Source: Myxococcales bacterium (GTDB taxonomy: Bacteria; Myxococcota_A; Polyangia; Polyangiales; Houyiibacteriaceae). From it: a stretch of DNA of 7,341 bases. Made by a program: the position numbers and the translations under genes. Below the pieces are notes generated by a model. It was not told where the DNA came from. It did no database searches and saw nothing but the letters and a program-made list of their open reading frames with translations. The stretch's first letter is position 1. Each line of letters begins with the position of its first letter. The DNA is taken from positions 1 to 7,341 of the forward strand of contig JAUXFZ010000119.1 of NCBI GenBank assembly GCA_030622585.1, in the 5' to 3' direction. Positions 4,909 through 7,341 of this stretch are shown one piece after another.

Positions 4909-6333
4909 ATGCCCGACTGCCACGGACAGGCGGCATACGTCCCCCGCACGACGCAGGAGTGCGACGCGGTCACCATCGTCCGCGAGCATCTGCCCGGGTT
5001 CCTCGAGCGCATCGAGAATCATGGCGAGCAGCTACCTGCCTTCGTCCGCGACGAGCTCGAGGCGTTCGTCACTTGTGGTGATTTCGAGCGGGGCTTTCTA
5101 GTCGCCAGGTGCCGGCGCTGCGGCGAGTCACTGCGAATTCCTTTCGCGTGCAAGTCTCGCGGGATCTGCCCGTCGTGCATGGGACGACGCATGTGCGAGA
5201 CCGCGTCACTCCTGATCGACCATCGTCTGCCGAAAACCCGCTTCCGCCAGTGGGTGCTCTCGTTCGAGGGGCCCATGGCCGTGCGGCTCGGCTACGACAA
5301 GCAGCTCCTTTCGCTCGTGTGCCAGCGGTTCGCTCACCGGGTGATGCAGACCCTGCGCAGGCAAGCCAAGCGGGAGCACGGCTTGCCGTCGGTGTCCACG
5401 CTGCACCCGGGCGTCATGCTCGTGGTGCAGAGATTTCGAAACGACTTGGGACTCTTTTGTCATATCCATGCGCTCGTGACGGACGGCTGCTTCGAGGCGC
5501 TCCCAAACGGCGAAGCTCGCTTCCACGAGGTCGCTCTCGACGAGCGCCACCTCGTGCGCGTGCTCGAGGCCCTACACAAAGACCTCGCCGAGCATCTCGT
5601 GGACGAGCCCGAGCCGCCCGACGACGCCACCATGGCCTGCCTCCAGCTCGGCCTGCCCGCGCCGACGCTTCGTGCCCTCCACACCACACCACCTCCGCAA
5701 AGGCCCATGACTGCTTCGGCCTTCGGCATGCAACTTCACGCCGCCGTGACCACCGACGGCCGCGACAAAAAACGTCTCGAACGAGTCTGCAAGTACTTGT
5801 TGCGCCCAGCCTTCGCACACGACGCCGTGCAGGCCATGCCCGACGGCAGCGTCCGCGTTCACTTTAAGCAGCCGACCAAGGCCGGCGCGACCTTTGCCCA
5901 GATGTCGCGCGACACCTTCCTCGCCCGGCTCTGCTCGCTCGTGCCCCCGCCGGGGTTCAATATGATCCGGTATTATGGAGTGCTCGCCAATCGCCACAAG
6001 CTCAGGCCCAAGGTCGCACCCGAGCGTCATGCTGCCGACGCCGAGCCCAAGCAGCTCGCGTTGTTCGTTCCGAGAAACGACCTCGAGCTCGCAGCGATCA
6101 GCAGGCCCATGGTCGAGGACCAGCTACACGACCGGGCGCCGAGCAGGCTGTCGTGGGCGCGACTTTTGGCCCGTGTGTTTTCCATCGACGTGAGCGTCTG
6201 CAAAAAATGTGGCGGCCCCATGCGGGTGACAAAGGCGGTCCTCTGTCCCGACGAGATCGCCGCCGAGCTGCACGGCGCCCGTGCACCCCCTCGGCCCTCG
6301 CCTCCTGGGCAGGTCGAGCTCTTCGCGGGCTGA
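4909..6333 (+). CDS. IS91/ISCR-family HUH rolling-circle transposase (474 aa)
   Basis: The protein would nick single-stranded DNA at the element's origin end and drive rolling-circle-like transposition. Domains in order: an N-terminal zinc ribbon with C68-x2-C71, C81 and C87-x2-C90 (CRRCGESL, CPSCMGRRM); the Y2_Tnp-type catalytic domain with the metal-binding HUH motif CHIHALVTDG (H185, H187); a candidate catalytic tyrosine Y296 in RVCKYLLRP; the conserved MIRYYGVLANRHKLR block (352-366); and a C-terminal CKKC (431-434), probably a second zinc site. Only one Tyr is present in the YLLRP motif, as in ISCR-like members, whereas IS91 itself has two. The frame is uninterrupted and of usual length. 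ATG at 4909 is the first start after TGA at 4861; no clear Shine-Dalgarno site precedes it. Confidence 0.92.
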   Translation: MPDCHGQAAYVPRTTQECDAVTIVREHLPGFLERIENHGEQLPAFVRDELEAFVTCGDFERGFLVARCRRCGESLRIPFACKSRGICPSCMGRRMCETASLLIDHRLPKTRFRQWVLSFEGPMAVRLGYDKQLLSLVCQRFAHRVMQTLRRQAKREHGLPSVSTLHPGVMLVVQRFRNDLGLFCHIHALVTDGCFEALPNGEARFHEVALDERHLVRVLEALHKDLAEHLVDEPEPPDDATMACLQLGLPAPTLRALHTTPPPQRPMTASAFGMQLHAAVTTDGRDKKRLERVCKYLLRPAFAHDAVQAMPDGSVRVHFKQPTKAGATFAQMSRDTFLARLCSLVPPPGFNMIRYYGVLANRHKLRPKVAPERHAADAEPKQLALFVPRNDLELAAISRPMVEDQLHDRAPSRLSWARLLARVFSIDVSVCKKCGGPMRVTKAVLCPDEIAAELHGARAPPRPSPPGQVELFAG

Positions 6334-6589
6334 GCCCGTCCGGCTGTCTCCCGGCCGCCTCCCGACCGCCTCTCTTCGTCGCCCTCGTCTGCTGCGCAGG
6401 CCGGCGACGTGCGCACCCCTGCATCCTCTCGGTGGCGGCGTGCCCGAGCTTCGCGCGATCACGTCCGCTCTTGCCCTGCTCGCGCCGGCCTCACCGCACC
6501 GATCTCGGATCCGGCCCGCCCGATTCCCCTCATTCGCGCCCGACCGGGTTCCCCGCGCCCCTCGCGTCCCTCGGTTTTCGCGGATGATT
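6334..6589 (+). other. Non-coding 3' flank of the IS91-type element with the presumed origin end
   Basis: No gene is visible in these 256 bases. The plus strand is markedly C-rich relative to G. Near the right edge CCGCG (6553-6557) can pair with CGCGG (6579-6583), a short stem six bases before the GTTC. This position, downstream of the transposase and next to the target tetranucleotide, is where the rolling-circle origin of IS91-type elements lies. The structure is weak and its role is inferred. Confidence 0.45.
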
Positions 6590-6593
6590 GTTC
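6590..6593 (+). other. GTTC target tetranucleotide of the IS91-type insertion
   Basis: GTTC occurs exactly between the element's 3' flank and the stop codon of the minus-strand EEP gene remnant (6594-6596). IS91-family elements are known to insert next to GTTC/CTTG at their origin end, so this marks the likely right boundary. Confidence 0.55.
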
Positions 6594-7322
6594 TTAAACG
6601 CACGGCAGCCGCACCCACAGCGGCATGTGGTCACTCACCTTGTGCTCGAACCGGGCCACGAGGTTCGTCCGGGCGGTGGGCCCCAGGTCTGCAAAGGGCT
6701 TGCCCTTGAGTGCCACCGAGAACAGGTCCACGAAGTTGAATACCCCGTAGTCGGGCCCGGCACCTGTCCCGTCCATCTGGGCGTTTTGGTCGTGGGTCGG
6801 CAGGCGAAGGTCTCGGACAGGCGGGCGTTGGTACGAAACACTTCCGTACGCCCCTTGTGGGGATCCAGGAACGGGAAGTTGCACTGGACGCCGGGGATAC
6901 GGTCGTTGACGGACTTGATGTGAGCCTCGATGCCGGCACGGTCCCGGTGGGGGTTGTCGTAGTCCAGGTTGAGGTCGCCCATGAGCACGTAGTTCGGGAA
7001 ATCCCTTGAGCCCATCGACGCAGGCGATGAGGATGTCCTCGACGCCACGGTTCTTGAGCTCGGTGACCACAGCGCCGGGCCGAGCGTCCACATGGAGGAG
7101 GGGCCCTTCGTTGTAGCCAGAGGAGAACAGGTCCCCCTCGGCGTTCACCACCCCGCCGTAGGGTCCGAAGCTCTCGACCCAGGAGGCGTGCGTTGCGATG
7201 TCCAGGATCTGGTCCGTGGCTCCATCCAGGTGCACATAGTTGATCCAGGCGGCCCGTGCGCACCGCAAGGGGGTGCGCGCGTCCTGCGAAGCTTCCGGAC
7301 TATCCGGCCGGCGGGTTGCAGG
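6594..7322 (-). pseudogene. Endonuclease/exonuclease/phosphatase (EEP) family gene, frameshifted and probably partial
   Basis: Reading on the minus strand gives about 225 residues of an EEP-fold (DNase I-like) metal-dependent phosphodiesterase. AAWINYVHLDGATDQILDIA and VVTELKNRGVEDILIACVDG are followed by the signature MGDLNLDY (6982 downward, catalytic Asp and Asn) and, at the C-terminus, SDHMPLWVRLPCV with the family's Ser-Asp-His (6627-6635). Two single-base frame changes break it: an extra G near 7003-7005 (LKDFPN becomes LKGFPE) and a missing base near 6804-6808 (SETF joined to RLPTHDQ). The reconstructed frame is clean apart from these. The N-terminal half of the fold lies beyond 7322, where the frame is closed by TGA at 7323-7325; the gene either continues off the window or is further broken. 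Substrates in this fold range from nucleic acids to phospholipids, so specificity is open. Confidence 0.78.
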
Positions 7323-7341
7323 TCACGTTGTTGAGCTGTCC

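Larger units (their letters stand above)
4531..6589 (+). mobile_element. IS91/ISCR-type rolling-circle element (left end not defined)
   Basis: The element carries one HUH transposase gene (4909-6333) and a non-coding 3' flank ending at a GTTC tetranucleotide (6590-6593). IS91-family elements lack terminal inverted repeats and target duplications, and insert with their origin end next to GTTC or CTTG. The right end at about 6589 rests on this rule and on the fact that the next gene ends exactly beyond the GTTC. The left end is given as 4531 only as a working limit; it may be nearer the transposase, or flanking DNA back to 4294 may have moved with the element. Confidence 0.6.

Noticed and set aside
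7300..7341. Thirteen-codon open frame on the minus strand at the right edge (GQLNNVTCNPPAG, stop at 7300-7302)
   Set aside because: The codon use looks real and it may be the end of an upstream gene or a further out-of-frame piece of the EEP gene, but it is too short and cut by the window edge to decide.
1..7341. CRISPR array, tRNA or rRNA gene, toxin-antitoxin pair, phage-defence or secretion system
   Set aside because: I looked on both strands and saw no regularly spaced repeats, no RNA gene signature and no protein motif of such systems. The repeats present are explained by paralogy, linkers and mobile-element ends.

Overview
The window is GC-rich DNA of a myxobacterial type. The best taxonomic clue is a pair of secreted lipoproteins with a lipobox, a long Asp/Gly/Thr/Ser-rich linker and many Cys-rich modules, a style typical of Myxococcota and especially Nannocystis/Plesiocystis/Enhygromyxa relatives. 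That placement is inference; no rRNA or tRNA gene is present to confirm it. The region looks like an accessory, insertion-rich, partly decayed part of a genome. I see no defence system, CRISPR array, prophage module or metabolic operon.

Layout, left to right. Bases 1-1525 are a complete IS4-type insertion sequence: 18-bp imperfect terminal inverted repeats and one intact DDE transposase with an exact YREK signature. Its right end sits inside the 3' part of a minus-strand lipoprotein gene (start at 2371), which keeps 282 native codons and then reads 13 codons into the IS before a stop. Directly upstream of that gene on the same strand is an intact paralogue (2438-3694, 418 aa). The two share a 101-bp identical block, a near-identical 32-nt start-codon region and the same Cys-rich core, so they are a tandem duplication. 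Bases 3726-4186 hold a minus-strand gene remnant that can be read only through about four single-base frame changes. Bases 4187-4293 hold a Lys-rich minus-strand C-terminal tail. At about 4294 this abuts a plus-strand C-terminal gene fragment (4294-4530) that has no start codon.

Bases 4531-6589 contain an IS91/ISCR-type rolling-circle transposase gene (4909-6333) with its flanks. A GTTC tetranucleotide at 6590-6593, the kind of target IS91 elements use next to their origin end, lies directly beside the stop codon of a minus-strand endonuclease/exonuclease/phosphatase (EEP) gene remnant (6594-7322), which carries two single-base frame changes.

Two mobile elements of different mechanism have therefore reshaped this locus. 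The IS4-type element broke one lipoprotein gene. The IS91-type element may have brought in the truncated plus-strand gene beside it as hitchhiking DNA, which would make 4294-6589 a single inserted unit between two minus-strand genes. The intact genes (about 5 kb) carry no frameshifts, while about 1.2 kb of the other sequence carries about six. That favours real gene decay over random sequencing error.
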